Assembly: GCA_012845835.1 (NCBI GenBank)
Contig: JABAKD010000019.1
Span: 4,569,994 to 4,633,993, forward strand
From: Undaria pinnatifida
Taxonomy: Eukaryota > Sar > Phaeophyceae > Laminariales > Alariaceae
Length of the DNA: 64,000 nt
Direction: 5' to 3'
Below are positions 45,456 through 58,550 of the stretch, one piece after another (position 1 is the stretch's first letter; each line of letters begins with the position of its first letter). Made by a program: the position numbers and the translations under genes. The notes below the pieces were generated by a model. It worked only from the letters and a program-made list of their open reading frames with translations. It was not told where the DNA came from and made no database searches.

Positions 45456-45900
45456 TGTTGAGAGTATTAACCTTGGGTTCAAATAGAGCTGATTTTTGGT
45501 CTATTCAAGAAGTATAGTCGCACGAATATAATATGCAGTTGAATCATACGTTTAATCTTACGTTGAATCTTCAATGGACCTTAGATATAAGCGTAGATTT
45601 GAGTATGTCAAGGTTATCTCGTTGTCCCGGTATTCCACCGGACTACGGGCATTGTTCCTTGGTGATCAAATGGTGATGCAACCCACCATGACAACGTTCC
45701 CTACTCTCCCTACTTTCCCTCTTCTCCTGTTCTTCTTCTCCTTCTTCTTCTTCTCTCTTTGGCCTCAAGCGCCCTTTGCAAGCTATTCCATTTATTTCTT
45801 ATCACAAGTGATCCTAACAGAAACTTCGGTGCCACCTCTGCATCTCTTCGCATAGAAGACAGAGCCTCCATACAACCGTTCTATTCACACGTTATTCATA
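45456..45900 (+). repeat. 3' LTR of the plus-strand copia element
   Basis: The repeat starts TGTTGAGAGTATTAACC and ends near GTTATTCATA, about 445 bases. It aligns with the 435-base LTR at 4921-5355 across GAATCTTCAATGGACCTTAG, CACCGGACTACGGGCATTGT, a TTCTTCTCC pyrimidine tract and ACTTCGGTGCCACCTCTGCA. Substitutions are frequent, so the two copies are old. Confidence 0.7.
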
Positions 45901-47378
45901 TAGGCCACATTTGTAGAGAATCACCGTTTGGCTCCTTATTTCTTTGTCGAAAGTAGCTGCACCAAAGCACAAGCAGGTACGAAGGATGAGGCCACGATGA
46001 GTAACCCCCCTCGTGAAATCTAGTGCGCCGCTACTCGCTCTTAATTCGTAAGTCTGGAAGAACGTTTCATAGTATCTCCATTTACTTCGGGTCTCGATCA
46101 TAGACGTCCACAAAATCTCAGCTAAACGGAGCACTTGTACGCGGCTAATCTCGGAGCAAACCACGAACACGGCCTGTGCCCTAGAAGGAGAGTTTTCTGG
46201 TGAGTTTCCATCCTTGCCTGAAAAGGCCTTTACCGCTTTTTATGGCGCTTCTACGAATAAAGTGCATATCGGTGTACACACTCCAAAATCAAGCAGCGGC
46301 TTTCCCTCGGCGTTGATGTACTACGCGCCGCTGCCGATCGCACATACATCGAATCAACATATTTGGGGAGACATCTGCAGTTGTCGAGATGGACATGAAG
46401 ATTTCGCCGCCGCCACGTTCGTTTTCGATGGATGTGGAGGAGGCCAGCCGCGGCGGAGACGTAGGGCAGAGGAAATCACGAAACCTTTTGACCTCAGACT
46501 TGGGTATTCAATTACTGTGAAAAATCGTTATCGGGACGGGACGGGGGGTCTTGACGAGAATGGGCGAGTAACGCCCGGGGGGGTCGTGAAACGAGGAAGT
46601 GCAGAGCGTCATATATATATAGTTGCGTAAGGTTATATGGTGACGACGAAGCAGATAACCAAGAAACATAGTATGTGTTAGGTAGGGAACTCGTCCACCA
46701 AACGTTATTTGCATCATATGGTGTTCGAACCGTATCGTGAGCCCGCCAACAAAAACAACAGCATGAATCCATTTTCACCTCCGCAAGCGGGTTAATTCTA
46801 GACGGCCTTTATGCTACCACAGTAACTACCAGGTTTACCTTATTCCTTGCCCTCTCGATTTTCTGTGACTTGTGGTCTCTTTTCGTGTCATATTTTCTTC
46901 ACGCGCATTGTTTCATCCTGTTTCAACTCTTCAAGCGGGGATATCACAGGAAACAACAAAAAATGTAGCTTCTGAATGATCAAACGAATAACATAGGTGT
47001 CCCAACTTACGGCTGGAATAATTCCAAACCGGACGAAAAGAACAGGTGGACTGCTCTACACGTTATTTAACCATCCATGATGCACATAGCTCTCTAGGTG
47101 CGCGAATTTACACAAAATCAAAGCAAGAGTGCAAATTCAGCCACCCTTGATGGCGAAATCGCATGCACAAGTTCATCATTGTGCGGCGAAAACCACAAGT
47201 ATCACGTTAATTGAAAAAAACAGAACGTTCCAAACGGCCATGGAATATCTACTTGGCCTGGTAGATTTGCGCAATTATCACGCCCGTAAAAGGCACATGG
47301 TGATGTTGTTAAATGACGTGACCGAATTTATCACACCCAGAACTCAAGCCGTTCACCAGCCCCATTCTTGAGCCAACT
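45901..47378. other. No gene recognised
   Basis: The best frame, 46214-46630 plus (MPEKAFTAFYGASTNKVHIGV...), has no motif I know. Nothing else is visible. Confidence 0.3.
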
Positions 47379-47630
47379 AACTTGAATATCATACACCGGG
47401 CAAGTAACGTGAGTCTCATACACCTAGGAAGGCAATTTGAATCTCATACACCGAGGCAAGCAACTTGAATATCGTACGCCGAGTTCAGCAACCTAAATAT
47501 CATACACCGCGGCAATAAACATGAATCTCATACACCGAGACAAGGAACTAGAAGCTCATACACCGTGGCACGTAACTTAAATATCATACACCGAGGCAAG
47601 CAACTCTAGCATCATACACCAAGCTCAGGG
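47379..47630 (+). repeat. Minisatellite of nine 28-bp units
   Basis: The units follow AACTTGAATATCATACACCG plus AGGCAAGC, all 28 bases long without indels apart from small changes near the first unit. The CATACACCG core is nearly constant and the flanks vary. No coding role is evident. Confidence 0.85.
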
Positions 47631-48255
47631 CTACGGAAGGGCGGGTTATTCCTTGTGCAATACCGAGTATGAGGCATGCACACAAGCGATTTGGCGCCTC
47701 GTTGACAAATCATTTTAGTTGCATTTGGTGGCACAGCGTAGCTAACTACCCCATTCGGGAGTCATATTGAAAATTTGAACAGCACGAAAGCCTAACACCG
47801 CCAAGGTCCGGGGCGGTCTCTCCCGCGAGTGACCTCGGATCAATACAAAGAGAGCCGCAATTAAGACCCCCCTACCGAATCTTGTACATTCAAGCAAAGG
47901 TTTAGTTGTGAACGTGGGCCGAGGGGGTCTCGAGAACATGCCAAGAGTACACAACTTCTATTAAGCGATGTGTCATGTCCCAACTCTCTCGCACTCCACC
48001 CAGATGACAATACCACTACATGGACAAAGGTTTGTACTCCACAGCTTCCCCCCGTCAACCTTCCATCATCATGACTACAAATTATAAACCAACGCGTCGT
48101 GCGCAGAATCACACAACAACTGATGATAATGCCCCACACAAGACGATACGTCAAGAGTCCGGCACACAGAGTGAATCTCTCTCGTCAAGCATACGCCAAG
48201 CCTGATTCACGTGACACACGCAGAGTAGCACATGCGTTTGCCTCCCTGGAGGTCG
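47631..48255. other. No feature recognised
   Basis: This holds short overlapping ORFs only and lies downstream of the beta-helix pseudogene. Confidence 0.3.
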
Positions 48256-49478
48256 CTAATCCAGGCACGTTCCGTCTTCCGCGTAAAACACCGTGGCGCA
48301 GTCGTCGTCAACAACACCAATAAATGAAACAGAGCTGGGAATCTCGAGCTCACCGCCGGACTCGACGAAAATTGTCGGGCCGGAGTAGCCCTCGGTGTCC
48401 CAGAAAACAGAATCTTCCGAAAGCACGGTCTCGCCCGTGGATGATACATAGATTGTCTCATCGTTCAACTCCACGACAAGTGCTGGGCCAGAAAACTTGA
48501 AGTATCCTCGGTTGAAAAGTGCGCTACCGGTGCCATCGTAAGAGTTGCAGTCTATGAAGACGACGGATGCTTGGCTCTTGAATCTAAACTCGGCACCAGC
48601 CGCGTTGTAGATGGCACCACCGTCCCTGGCCCGAATAGATTCAAACCTGGTGCTACCTTTGATGTTGACCTTGCCTGCGTTGTAGATGGCCCCCCCGTCT
48701 CCACCTTCGTCGTCGGTTATGGATATAGATGACATCTCCAACTTGCCGTTAAACAGCACCGAACTTCTTCGCCGACGTACAGTCCTCCGCCGGGGCCGGG
48801 GGAACTTTCACCGCCGCCAGTGACGTCACAGCTCGTGAATATTGCGTCTCCGTCTACCCTGAAGTAGCCGTCGTTGTAGACACAACCTCCGCTGCGGTCA
48901 TTAGAGGAAAAATCTGAGCTTTCGTCGGTCACGCTCCTGACACCGACATCGGTCATTTCCATGTCGTTCAAGAAGCGGACAGTAGATCCCTCTCCGACAA
49001 AAATTCCACCTCCGTTGACGTCCTCTCCCGACGGCCCGTTGAACTCCACATTCGTTTCCCAGTACAGCTTCGCTCCATTCGTCACCTCGAATCGAACCTC
49101 GTATAAATGGCACGAACCATGGTAGTTCTCGAGGTTATCCACGCTAGCCGAGACGGTGAGAGTATTCGAGTCCATACTCATGGTGGTGAAATTGACGCAG
49201 TCAATCTGTTGGAACGGATACATTTCTATTTCGACATCCTGGGTCTTGGTCAAGTCGAACGCCGCCTGCAGCTCTTCACACGTTTCTACCAGCCCGCGGC
49301 AGGAGTTTAAGAGCAGTTGGAACACCAGAACGCTGAAGGCAATGTTTCTGCACGCCGATTGCGCAACGCGTGCAAGGGTAACAGAAAACAAGAGAGGTAT
49401 GGCCAGGTTTAGCGTTGCGTAGCGTCGATTTCTGTAACACGCGAGACACAAACAAACATTCGTACACTGTTGATACAT
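48256..49478 (-). pseudogene. Beta-helix (POMP-like) protein, frameshifted paralogue of 13273-14325
   Basis: The minus-strand frame starts at ATG 49478 and has an N-terminal hydrophobic segment (LNLAIPLLFSVTLA, then FSVLVFQLLLN) fit for a signal peptide. It then reads LVETCEELQAAFDLTKTQDV, shared with the 13-kb gene. The rungs GGGIFVGEGSTVRFLN, GGCVYNDGYFRVDGDAIF and GGGLYVGEE follow. The frame breaks near 48757, where the paralogue reads GSVLFNG: one base appears to be missing. The next frame (48759-48256) resumes MLFNGKLEMSSI, GGAIYNAGKVNI, GGAIYNAAGAEF, SALFNRGYFKF and a C terminus ending GTCLD. A single-base error in the assembly would give the same picture, so pseudogene status is provisional. 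The ligand or role is unknown. Confidence 0.7.
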
Positions 49479-50737
49479 AGAGGGGACACATGTTTAGGCC
49501 TTCTTCAGCAACAAAAATAAAGTCAGTTTGGGCACGTCCACGTTCGCTTTGCAACCCAAACCCAGTTTGTATGAGGTAGTAGCACTGGTCACAACCCTTT
49601 TTCGAATGGCTATCGGAGTAGGTGTGGGGCTGGATACCAACGCCGCGGGGATCTTGAAACACCAAACATACCTGAATTGCCGACTCCTTCTCCCTACGTA
49701 TAGGTCAAGTTTGCTGAACATTTAACGCGCTTTATTCCAGCCTTTTGAAGGTTCGGACCTTAGTGGAGGGAGGGTGCAGCGTTCAAGAACTGTGTCCACA
49801 GCAATGGCTACAGCGAGAGTGGCCTTCCGCATGTTTAACGTGAAGGACTACACCTCGACTCTGGAGTTGGGCAGTAGTGAAAAAAGTTGGTCACGCTCGG
49901 AAGATATAAAACGAGACAAAAAATACCTCCCCAACTGAACGTTTGCGGTTCGCTTGAGGACAGCTACATCTCATCAAAAGCAACAACTGTCCAACATCTT
50001 GAGCCACATTCATTATGGCGTGCTTGAGGACGTCGGTGGCACCAGGAAGAAGCCGTATACGGCCGGGAATGACTGGCGAGGCGATTCTGTGAAGTCCAAC
50101 TTGGCAGCCAGCATCACCAAAAGAACGAGATTTTGCTGCAAATCCGCCGTTCATCGGTGTGCAAGCTCCACAAACTGTGTACTTCCTGGGTATAGCATGT
50201 GAATGTAGAGGCACGGCGTTCACCAAACGTCAGGAGGGGTGTCATTTTTGAAAGGAAAGTCATATCCAAATATCTACAATTCGCAATTGAAAACATACGG
50301 ACAAGACAAGAGGGTTACGTTCCTGTTGGGGATGGTCGATTGTTGCACGCACAATGAGTCTGGCAGGGCCTAATATACTCCTGGCTTCTTGTATGGACTA
50401 TATCCATCGACAATACAGAATGTGGGGCCTGCTTGAAAATATCTTAGAAGTGCTGTAGTACACTTGGGGTGAGAGCTACGTGAACACTGCGAGAAACAAT
50501 ACCTACGGTATACGGCAGGCGTTTGGTCGGTGTGGACCATGCTTCGTTGATGGAAGAACAAACGTTTCCATCTCCGACGACCGCCGACATTCATTTTCAA
50601 AAGTGGGCAAAGAAAGGCAGCTTTGTCTGTAAAATGCAGGAAATCACAGGGGCATACAAAATTATGTTCATTGTGTTTGATACGTGGAATGAAGCATGTT
50701 TTTGTCGGGAGTCTGGGTTGCAGGGAATTATTATAAA
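49479..50737. other. No gene recognised
   Basis: Overlapping short ORFs without motifs. Confidence 0.3.
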
Positions 50738-51470
50738 AATTAAAATACACTCAAGCTGTGAGATCGAATATTTTGTCGAAACTCATCTTTGCAAGCTGTG
50801 TGTGTTACTCCGATCGCGCGTATTACGGGTTGTGTGTCCTCATTAAGGATATAGGTCAACGACTCCCCTTGCAACTACAGCGTAGCTATCAGGGTCAACA
50901 GAATGATGTTAGGCAGCCTGTGCGCGGAAACTAAAAAACCCGTTTCTGAGGGCGACAAAATCTGACAGCTGTGGAAGGAAATGCATCAGTTTATAAAGTG
51001 AATTCCGTAAGTCGAATAACCGGTGAGGGGAGGGCGGAGGGTTTTAGGACGTGGCGGCCTGATTTTGATCAAAAGGGGGGCGGGAGGGGGGGAGGGGGGG
51101 GAGGGGACGGGTGGGGCAGCTCTATTTGTGCGTGGAAACTATGAATCATTCTTGTGGGGGAGGGGGAGGAATGTGGCGAGGGGGGGCGGGGGCGGGGGGG
51201 GAGGGCGTTAGGTCGCATTGATGTAAGGGTTTGCTATACGCGTGGTGCTAGGTCTAGGCGATGGTGCGGGTGGTGGGTGGAAGGAGGGGGCGTTGGGGAC
51301 GGGGGTGGGTGGGAATTTCAGCAGCGGCATGGACGGCTCTGAAACGATAACGAGGCGATATCCAGGGCGTGGAAGTGTTTATTACTCTAGCGGATTTCGA
51401 TAGTAGGTGGGGTGTTTACGCAAGAGGAAGCGAGGGAACAAAAGAAAAAGAAAGCGATTATATAGTAGGT
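50738..51470 (-). repeat. Modular C/G-run dispersed repeat, copy C
   Basis: On the plus strand it reads AAAATACACTCAAGCTGTGAG, TTTTGTCGAAACTCATCTTTGC, GTCCTCATTAAGGATATAGG, ACTCCCCTTGCAACTACAG, AACCCGTTTCTGAGG and AAAATCTGACAGCTGTGGAA. It continues with GTAAGTCGAATAACCGGTGAG, TTTGATCAAAAG and G-runs (51074-51115, 51180-51205). It then extends past the first G-run into a second module (TGCGTGGAAACTATGAATC). A further block, GGACGGCTCTGAAACGATAACGAGGC...TAGGTGGGGTGTTTACGC (51329-51422), is shared with copy F at 59076-59166. It is the longest copy. Confidence 0.7.
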
Positions 51471-52276
51471 AAACGAGACCCCCAAAAAGGCAGTCCGAGG
51501 TGTAGCTCGTCGTGTGCAGGCTAGCCAGGACACCCCGAGCTCAATCGAGTTAAGGTCCTTGCTGATAACGTTGGAAGAAATGAGGTAGCCCCTGGAGTTG
51601 CCACTCAAACCAGTCATTTCGGTATTTTTTTTCCCACCGGCCTGCTCGTTTTTTCTTGTAGATTGGGGGATTGGTGGGGGTGTACGGGTAGGCGGGATTA
51701 CGTACATTCAAATATGTATGTTATCGTTTTAATTTACGTTTGAGTCAGATGGGAGGATTCGGATGGTATGATGCCATTCGGAGGTTTGGTCACCCGAGAC
51801 GACTGTAGGCGATAATAGTTAGGAAACCGGCTGGTATCATTTTGGGAGTAGAAAGACCCTAAAATATGTGTGCGCGAGATAGAGAGTAGATTGCAGGAGG
51901 CTGTGATGGGTTTATCTGGCCAAAAGGAAAAATCTCTTTCCCACGTCCCGGAAAGTAATAATGACAACGAAATTTGAAATATAAACAGTGAATTCCGTGA
52001 ACATGCGAATATACGCCGCAAAAATTCAACCCTCAGCAGTTTTTCAGTTTTCATATTAAATCCCGAACCTCCGGGCATCGGCTTGTAGGCGTACCCTGAG
52101 ACACCCCGTGAGCGTAGTGAGGGGCCAACGAAAAGTGAGGCCGTTTACGCGTGCGCTCCGTTGATGTGCATTGACGCGGAAAATACGTATGCCTTATCAC
52201 CGACGCAAAGGGCTACTACTAGTGTGTAACTCGAGACTATTTTACAAATTGGTAGACTATAAATATATATTATAAA
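51471..52276. other. No feature recognised
   Basis: No gene or known repeat is visible here. Confidence 0.3.
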
Positions 52277-52560
52277 AATTAAAAAAAACTCTAGCTGTGA
52301 GATCGTATATTTTGTCGAGACTCATCTTTGGCTGTGTGTGATACTCCGATCGCGCGTATTTCGGGTTTTGTGTCCTCATTAGGGATATACGTCGGTGACT
52401 CCCCTTGCAACTACAGTGTAGCTGTCAGGGTCAACAGGGTGGTCTTGGGCAATGTGCGCGCAAACTAAAAAACCCGTTTCTGAGGGGGACAAAATCTGAT
52501 AGCTGTGGCAGGAAACGCATAAGTTTATCAAATAAATCCTGTAAGTCGAATAAATATATG
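52277..52560 (-). repeat. Modular C/G-run dispersed repeat, copy D (truncated)
   Basis: It begins with A-rich sequence and CTCTAGCTGTGAGATCG, then carries ATACTCCGATCGCGCG, CTCCCCTTGCAACTACAGTG, AACCCGTTTCTGAGGGGGAC and CTGTAAGTCGAATAA. It stops before the G-run. It lies about 800 bases from copy C in the same orientation. Confidence 0.65.
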
Positions 52561-55500
52561 ATCATTCTTTTGAAGGGGATTCGGCCGGGAGCTATATTCC
52601 GTCTGGGCCCCTGTGTGCGATTCTCGCGACTGGAATTCTCTGTCAACTAGCTTTCTTCGAGCGCCGTCTTCATCGGGCGGCTCAAACGCAGGTCGCCCTG
52701 CCGTATCCATTCCGCACCTACCTGGCCAGGATCAGGTACGTGGGCTGTTCGAGACCAGCGAGAAGTGCGCGAGATTTTGTACTTTGGGCGGTATACGCCG
52801 GAGCTATTCTTGGATCCTGGCATATGCAGAGCTTGAACGAGAAAACATATTGGAAAACATATATTTCCAAGATGGCATCATTTCCAAACCGGCTTCTTAT
52901 TTCGTCCCCACCACACATTTTCCATGGTCTCACCTCGAGGCGTTTAGCCTATTGTGCACATCGTACGACTGACTGCTGTGTCGTTGCCTTTCGATATCGG
53001 ATTTCAAGGTTAAACACTTTTGTTCGAGAGTTCGTTGTCTTTGAGGGGGGCCGTTCCCTACACAACAACATCATTACGCACAGTGTCCGAGCTGATTATT
53101 CATTCTAGAGAGATACAACTTATTAGCATGTGGTCACAGACCGTGAGACAGAGTAAACTAATAAATCGCAATTGAATCAAGGTATAAAGCAAATGAAATG
53201 CTAGCGTACCAGTTGCGAGAACACAACAAAACAGGCCAGATCACGAAAAGAACAGAAAACAAACACAACGAACGGAGTCGCTTTTAAAAATCGCAGTACG
53301 AGAAACAATGTTTTGTCAGTTTGTTTCGTAACCGCTCCAAAGAGTCTCTCCGTATAGTCTAATATTGGTCCACGATTCACCATTCATCTTTCACGACCGC
53401 ATATTATATATCCCACACTAATTCCATGTACATGTATCCCCACAAACGAAACGTGGATTGACTTCTAAATGTAGGTGTGATAATCAAGGTAGTAGTAGTT
53501 CAAACGCTTTGCTGTGTGGTTGCATGAATTGCGCTGGCTATTGACTATTGTTGTTTGTTGCTGGTCAATACATCGTGCGCTCCAGAAATTTATTGATTTC
53601 AGTACGGCAAAATATTGCGATCTTTTCGAAAATGTCATCTCGTGTTCGCCAAGAATTAACCGATGATACCGAGTAATAATTATCTTCTTAACATTGTCTC
53701 CTGTGTGCCGCAGCAATCGATGATATGGCAGTATCATAAAAAAAAGGAATCGTCTGCAAAAATATCTCGTGGTGGCTATCACTACGCATACGCACGTCAG
53801 ATGCAAGAAAATTGAAAAAATAATTAAATCTCATAGACCGAGAGAAAGAAGTGGGGTATTATATTCCGATTAAAGATCACCCTGTGTCAAGACGAAGCAG
53901 GCGTTCATTGCAATTATCTGTTGTGGGCAACATATATGGCTTTTAGGATGCCGCGATATGGCGACTTGACCGCTCTTCTGAATTCCCGAATGACTTTGTC
54001 GTGGCGCTCTGGGCGCCAGCTTCATAGATTCATCCCGAGGTCGAGCGGCTGGTACGAATTGCGGTCGCATGGCATTTTTTTGCCCTACGCGAGTACCTGG
54101 TAGTATGTATGAAAACCCACGAACATAGTAACGAGCTTATCTGTCTGACCCAATCAGCGAACGAATCGGATTAATCAGCGATTGTTTCGGTGACGCATTA
54201 TTAGCAACAAAACGGTGATTGTTCGGGCACAGCAAGTACACCATTATTATTGGGTCATTATGCCAGTGAGCCAATAATGCACTGGTTGGCCTAATTTCAG
54301 GTTTTTTCCACCGTCAGTAATTACGCTCGAGTCGTGCCAGTGTTAGTCCACATGTTATTTTGTCGGTTTTCTTCGAACACCCCATTTTTGTTTGAAACCC
54401 ATTGTACTTATGACCGGGGGGGGCTGAATCCTGCATACAATTGGCTCTAGTTCGTACTTTTATATTGCGTTTGGTGCTGTTGTTGCTGTTCAAGTGTTTC
54501 TCATCCTCATTTTGAACGTGCGTTCTCGGCACGCCAACCTGATATAGACTCAAATTCGCTTTATCGTGCGACCTAACATGCAAATGACTCATTGAACTGC
54601 GCTCGCGTTGCAAATGTTCGCCGTATGCCAGAAGTATGCGAGAAAACCAGGCTCGGTCAAAATAATTGTGAGTTTGTTGGGTCAAAACGTACCAGTCAAT
54701 CACGAGAAACGAGCCAATAAAGTCGGGGTTGACACGCCGTGCGGGGAGGTATACCGACCCGGGAGATCATCGTATACTTCCCGCGTAGCTGGGGCTGTAG
54801 ATAGTCGGATGATTTCTGAAACGGGGATGTGGCCCTATCTCCCCTGTGTGCGACAGAACTGCCCCCCATCGGTTGGTGACCCTTATCATCCTCCTATTAG
54901 GGTGGGGGGGCGCTGCGGAGGTCGAACCAATCCGTAATTCTAGCCATTGGAAATGGGGTTTCCACACCTTAGGGGGCGGTGTCGACCCGAGAGAACTCGG
55001 TTTTCTTCCTCCGTTTGTCAAATTTAACATTTATGCAATTTCCCCTGGACCGGGGATGGGACCCTATCGTCTCCGGGTTGAGCTGGCTCAATAATATACG
55101 AACCCCAGCCAACTAGAGATCTGTCAGTCGGTGGCATTAGGGATTTCCGAGTTCGGGGAAGTATCAATCCTGGTGATATACCCTTATTCGTTCCCGGGTT
55201 GTCGGAGTTGTGTATATGTGAACGGATTATGCTTCTGGGAATGGACCCTATCGTCCCCAGATGACGGTTACTTTATGCACAATCTCCGACCAATGAGCGA
55301 CCAGCAATCAGATTAAAGGCCATACCAAGGTCTTTCATGTTTATATTGTCGTCTAAAACTCGGTCCAATCCTCAAATTCTTAACTACCAAAAACTTTGTT
55401 CAGTGCTATCGCGTACTACTAATATTCCATCGATCAGACGAGAGTGGTCTAAAGCAACAAATATCAGCATTAAAATTTTGTCTATTATAATAACATTCGA

Positions 55501-55616
55501 GGAATTGAATGACGAAACAGCGACACCGTGTTTCACGCGCAGAATGCCGTCAGCAAGTCTCTCCACGATCACTATACACACAGAGACGCAGCCGGTCTGC
55601 GAGCCTCGGATCTAGA
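52561..55616. other. Gene-poor stretch
   Basis: No gene is recognised. Three imperfect palindromic variants of GGGATGGGACCCTATCGTCCCC lie near 54820-54845, 55054-55077 and 55236-55261. The surrounding DNA has several further GGGGAA/TTCCCC islands. The frame 52740-53108 plus has no known domain. Confidence 0.35.
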
Positions 55617-55722
55617 TATTAAAAACGTAAAAATACACTGCAGCTGCTGTGGGATCGAAAATTTTGTCGAAACTCCTCTTTGCAAGATGTGTTTGTGATA
55701 CTCCGATCGCGCGTATTTTATT
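55617..55722 (-). repeat. Modular C/G-run dispersed repeat, copy E (short end fragment)
   Basis: Only the terminal about 100 bases are present: AAAAATACACTGCAGCTG, GGGATCGAAAATTTTGTCG, AAACTCCTCTTTGCAAG and GATACTCCGATCGCGCGTAT. They match the ends of copies C, D and F. Confidence 0.6.
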
Positions 55723-58550
55723 AGTAGTAGCAGAACCTGGCTCAGTGCGCACCTGTCAGTTGCTACGTAGACAATATGCAGCAAACATCTGGCCAACCCT
55801 CTGCTGTCCCTGAATGCTTGGTTGAGTCGAAACGTCAAGAAACGCACTCGAAACGTCTCTTCGTGGCCAGACTAGATGGTCAGTCTGCGTGGGCGAGAAT
55901 TTATCCGATCGAAATATATATGAAGCTCAGAATCGGATTCATGCAAGAAACGGAGGAACGGAGGAAACGACAGAAGTAGTAGTAAGTAGTCCACCGTTAG
56001 ACTTTATCAACCACTTGGCATTTCTTTACGTTCTACACGCGTAGACTATGCGTTGTGTGGTAACGGATGTTACTCTCTATCAAATACTGAATCGAACAAG
56101 TCCAAGTGCTGTCCTGCCCTACCCGGAACATGGTTGCCGGCGATGCACCCATGCGGAGCCCTTATATAATTGTACTACTTAGATTATCGCTGCTGCGCAG
56201 TATACTTCAAGCGGAATGCCCCCGTTATAAAGGTCGCACTACTCACATCTTGGCCGCGTCTAATAACGTTAGAAAATTTGTAACCAGCTTTTTTCAGCGG
56301 CTTGGTGTGTTATGCTGCCAGTGTGCGTGCCTGTGCGCTACCACAGCATGACTCCACGCTCGAGGGCGAGTCCGACAAAAACGCCAGGCTCTCTGTCGAA
56401 TCGACGCAAATATGTTTAATCAAGAGATCGGAAACCGGCCCCACGGGCAACGGCTACACTTCGAATTTTTGGCGGTGTAACGAAGGTTGTTGGATGTTGT
56501 CGTCGCAGTATATAAGGTTTCGACCCTTGCTCGTATCAGATAGATACGAGGTATTTGTATTTTGCGGCCAAGCACCAAGCAATGCAGTGCTCTCAAATCT
56601 TATCGACGAGGTTGAGGGGTCTGCACCCCTCCCGAAGAGTGAACACACCTTTTTCTCAAACCAGGACAATAAGATTTGATGTGCATCATGTCAAGAGCTG
56701 TGGCGTGTATCTAACACTCGACGACGTGAATACCGGTAATAATAGGGTGCACTCCTCCTGATGTTGGACGGACCGTAACAAACACCTTCATCGAAAACAG
56801 CACGGTCGGAGATTTGATAACGCTGTGTAGTAGCTCGAAAAATAAACCGATATTTTCCCCATTTTTTGTTGTGGATAAATCGAATACCGTTAGTCTATAT
56901 CGGCGTTTTCCGTATCTATTGGCGTCATATTGTATACCGGTATTTTGCCGGCAGTCCCAGGATATGGATAACGATATCCCGGAGTATCGAGCCCGTACTA
57001 TGTATGATATTGTGGATCGGAGCACATGCCATGCGTACGAAACAGACACGAGTAGGCACATATCAGAAAACAAATGAGGACCCAGGTGTCTGTTGCGCGA
57101 AGCACAAATCACGGACTGCATGCATGTTGTACCGAGCAAATGCCGCAGGGGTGTTATCTCCCCACAAGACACACCTGACGCCTGCCGGAGGCAGCTATCC
57201 TCGCTGGAATCACCGTAGTCCATGCGTGCGACATATAGATGAGTAGACCATATGCACAAAAAAATCACTTCATTGACCACAGGCACTTGAACGTTTACAA
57301 CGATATGTTTGTGATATACGCATGACTGAACGGAAACCACGCAATTGGTATCTACTACTTACGTGTAAGCGTTTTAGACGACCTTTATGGTGTGTTACGC
57401 TGACGGCGATACCAACAACGTGTTTCATTGGGTTTTCTCCCAAAAAATAAACTGCGCTACGTTTGTTTCGCCACGAAAAACGATGCGGGGCGCGAAATGC
57501 AATTTGCGCGCAACACTTCGTTCGGCGCCTGTGACGCACCAGGGCATGAAACTGTTGAAACAATGTTAACCAAGTACATACGCTGGTGTAGTGTTTCTGG
57601 TCGGAAGTAAGTGCTGTTTGACGTTGAAAACAATAGAAGGTAAGCGCTGAGCGTTGCCCGCCGCGCAACGTATTTATGTCCGTATACATTTCTCGGCAGA
57701 AGTGGCCATTTATGATTGGGCACCGTTTTGTCTTCACGGAAGGTTGTAAACACACGTTACGCCTGCATCGCGATAAATGCATTTTAAGTGTTCAACACAC
57801 TTGTTCGAGCGGCTTATATTAACGCGAACGATTTGCTCAGGCGGATTATACCCGGCGGGTGGCTTCCGACCGACCTCCAGCGGCCCTCTGGGAACAGGCA
57901 CGCCGACCACGCCCATGTTAACCCGCCTTCCGGTTCCTATCGCAATAGGCGCAACATACGCTGGAGCCATTACCACTACCCTGGTAGAAAATCTACGCAA
58001 CGACAGCAGCTATGAGTTCTAGTTGCATTTTCGGTTTTCGGTGTTCGGAGGCAGCGTGGCGAAACTTGAGCCGTTACTGATGTACGTTTAGGAGCTCGGA
58101 GTAGCGTGCACTACAATGTTTGGTGTTTTGTTGTGATCTTAGCCGTGGCTTGTGTAGGACCGTTGTCCGTAACCCGTATTTCATGTAAGTCGTTGATGCT
58201 TTCACACGTTTCATGAATGTATTTGATTTTGAAAGGCGGTAAAAAAAAACCGGGTGTATCATGATACCGTAAAACTTTATCGGGCAGTATTTCCGGTATT
58301 GGTATACTGCGAACTGCGGCGATACGGACACCGTCCCAATCTTTGGTAGTTTCGGTACGACCATGTCGATGCCGTTTGAGTATGCCCGGTACGATTCCAG
58401 TACCCATTATTTCGACGAAACGCCGCGTAAGCTTACCACTGGGTACCTACAAGGGGGGGGGGGGGACCAGCACCTGCAATTTATCATAACATCGTGCTGA
58501 AGGTGATGGAATTCCACGGCTTGCGATTAGACTTTACCTGGTACCGAAAT
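55723..58550. other. Gene-poor stretch
   Basis: No gene is recognised. Minus-strand frames at 57270-57782 and 57734-58000 have protein-like stretches (for example VVVMAPAYVAPIAIGTG) but no family I can name. A poly-G run lies at 58455-58465. Confidence 0.3.

Larger units (their letters stand above)
41521..45900 (+). mobile_element. Degenerate Ty1/copia element, plus strand, internally deleted
   Basis: Homology to the minus-strand copia copy starts near 41521 in gag and continues through the zinc-knuckle region, protease remnant and GAG-pre-integrase domain to about 43170. A 3' LTR follows at 45456-45900. No 5' LTR is visible upstream of 41521, and the 2.2 kb between the integrase start and the LTR shows no reverse transcriptase or RNase H motifs. 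The element is therefore 5'-truncated and has lost or replaced its RT region. With the copy at 2686-5355 it forms an inverted pair of the same family. Confidence 0.65.

Noticed and set aside
51023-51342. Gly/Arg-rich ORFs
   Set aside because: They are generated by the G-runs of repeat copy C.
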